A DNA stretch of 64,000 nt from Bog-756 sp963741055 (GTDB lineage: Bacteria; Actinomycetota; Acidimicrobiia; Acidimicrobiales; RAAP-2): assembly GCA_963741055.1 (NCBI GenBank), contig CAVUGU010000009.1, positions 186,001 to 250,000 on the forward strand, given 5' to 3'. Below the pieces are notes generated by a model. It saw only the letters and a program-made list of their open reading frames with translations, had not been told where the DNA came from and did not search any database. Below, in pieces: positions 62,902 through 64,000 of the stretch. Made by a program: the position numbers and the translations under genes. Position 1 is the stretch's first letter. Every line of letters starts with the position of its first letter.

Positions 62902-62927
62902 CGCGCCCGACCGTACCGGCAACCCCC

Positions 62928-63917
62928 GTGCCCGACAAGCCACCAGAAATCCCCACGAGGCCCCTTGCCGAAGAGGACGACGTTTCGACAGGAGCATCTC
63001 CCTCCGAGCAGTCTGGTCCGGTGACCCGAGACGGAGCATCAAGGATCCGCGACGTCGTGCTGGACCACGTCGCGCACGCCGTCCCACGCTGGCAGGACGT
63101 CTGGGGCCGGTACGCCGCCGATCTCGGTGCACGATGGAGCTCGGGTGGCGAGTCGATCGGGTTCGCTCCCGCGCAGCTTCGGTTCGGGAACGGGGCGCGG
63201 ATCGAGCTCCTCATGCCCCACGACGCCGAGGTGAACGACTTTCTCCGTCGTTTCCTGGCACGTCACGGACCGGGACCTCACCACCTGACCTTCAAGGTCC
63301 CGAATCTCGCCGCGGCACTCGAGGAGAGCGAGCGCTTCGGGCTCGAGCCGCTCAACGTCGACACCAGCGACCCTCTGTGGATGGAGGCGTTCCTCCATCC
63401 GAAGCAGGCATCCGGCATCGTCGTTCAGCTCGCAGAGGCACCGTCGAGCTGGGACAGTCCTGCCCCGCCCGATTTCCCGACGGCTCTCCGCCGGCTCAAG
63501 GACGGGTCCGGACCGGTCGGCGCGGCCGCGCTCGACCGGGTGGCCCATGCGGTCGCCGATCTCGAGGCCGCGACCGCGCTCTTCGGCGGCCTTCTCGGCG
63601 GCGAGATCCTGGAGGAGGGAGCCGGACCTGGCCACCGCTTCGTGGACCTCACCTGGGGATCTCCTCTCGTCCTCCGTCTGCTCACCCCGATGGACGGGCC
63701 CGGCGCGTCGGACCTTGCACGGTGGCTCGGCGGTCGCCCGGGTCGTCTCCATCACCTGGCCTTGACCGTCGACGACCCTGACGCCGTTCCCGGAGCCTCG
63801 GAAGCCACTGCGGATCTTGCTGCGTTGGCGGACAAAAGGGTCGGTGCCGCCTGGTGGGAGATCCCGCCCGCTGGCAACCTCGGGCTCCGCCTTCTCCTCT
63901 CGCCTTCGGGCCGATAG
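62928..63917 (+). CDS. Two-domain VOC protein
   Basis: 329 residues from GTG 62928. Domain one: RDVVLDHVAHAVPRWQDVWG and GPGPHHLTFKVPNLAAALEE; domain two: LDRVAHAVADLEAATALFGG and GRLHHLALTVDDPDAVP. The domain repeats, as in extradiol-type or epimerase-type VOC proteins, but metal residues are only partly conserved (His of DHVAHAV and HHL). Substrate unknown. It is divergent from the amidase with 26 bp between. Confidence 0.82.
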   Translation: MPDKPPEIPTRPLAEEDDVSTGASPSEQSGPVTRDGASRIRDVVLDHVAHAVPRWQDVWGRYAADLGARWSSGGESIGFAPAQLRFGNGARIELLMPHDAEVNDFLRRFLARHGPGPHHLTFKVPNLAAALEESERFGLEPLNVDTSDPLWMEAFLHPKQASGIVVQLAEAPSSWDSPAPPDFPTALRRLKDGSGPVGAAALDRVAHAVADLEAATALFGGLLGGEILEEGAGPGHRFVDLTWGSPLVLRLLTPMDGPGASDLARWLGGRPGRLHHLALTVDDPDAVPGASEATADLAALADKRVGAAWWEIPPAGNLGLRLLLSPSGR

Positions 63918-63985
63918 GTCGAAGTCGTCGATTTTGCGGGAGCCCGCGAATTCGCGCCGTCGCGCGCCCCGTTAGCCTTTCCGGC

Positions 63986-64000
63986 GTGGCCGAAACCGAC
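63986..64000 (+). CDS. Start of a further gene (runs off the window)
   Basis: GTG GCC GAA ACC GAC at the right edge, with TTAGCCT 7 nt upstream as a -10 that would give a leaderless mRNA. Too short to name. Confidence 0.25.

Noticed and set aside
1..64000. CRISPR array
   Set aside because: No regularly spaced short repeats with unique spacers were seen.

Overview
This window reads as a high-GC chromosome segment of an actinobacterium, most likely a mycothiol- and F420-using lineage such as Acidimicrobiia; the class is an inference from gene content and order, not from a marker-gene tree. On the minus strand npdG, mshC, thrS, a HIT protein, pgsA, a PatA-like acyltransferase, a PimA-like mannosyltransferase, pdxS, pdxT, yebC, ruvC and ruvA/ruvB follow each other almost as in Mycobacterium. 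Several + strand genes have a -10 box so close to the start codon that leaderless transcripts are likely.

Layout. 1-16 kb: housekeeping block on the minus strand (Holliday-junction processing, vitamin B6, phosphatidylinositol mannosides, Thr-tRNA synthetase, mycothiol, F420/NADP). 16-31 kb: lipid and redox metabolism with regulators (FabI, flavin monooxygenase, aldehyde dehydrogenase, TetR and a nitronate-monooxygenase-like gene, CBS protein, cell-wall amidase, LpdA, HtrA protease, membrane protein, GHMP kinase, MFS pump). 31-37 kb: small regulators, including three paralogous helix-turn-helix proteins, a MarR/methyltransferase pair, a CMD protein and an SRPBCC protein. 38-56 kb: accessory region with a sulfotransferase, a TIR-transmembrane-WD40 protein, a PPi-type phosphofructokinase, a hydrolase-cyclase, a group II intron, an aldo/keto reductase, an AbrB-PIN toxin-antitoxin pair and several orphan genes. 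51-61.4 kb: an integrative element of about 10.4 kb at tRNA-Val, bounded by a 53-bp exact repeat of the tRNA 3' part, with a tyrosine recombinase beside the intact tRNA. 61.4-64 kb: chromosomal amidase and VOC genes.

The most interesting structure is a family of about 37-nt elements scattered from 39.1 to about 56.5 kb, all in the same orientation. Together with the intron site they divide the region into intervals holding one gene or one small gene group each, and most + strand genes are followed by a copy. This looks like a gene-cassette array, although the classical attC box consensus is not visible and no IntI-type integrase is in the window. A group II intron lies antisense to the array inside a 12-bp inverted repeat, and an IS110-family element appears to split one copy of the repeat.

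Caution on sequence quality: at least seven conserved genes (pdxT, the PimA-like gene, the PAS-GGDEF gene, a VOC gene, the nitronate-monooxygenase-like gene, htrA, the integrase) are broken by small indels, several in short homopolymers. Uncorrected long-read errors explain this better than mass gene decay, and the apparent RuvA-RuvB fusion may be another such artefact.
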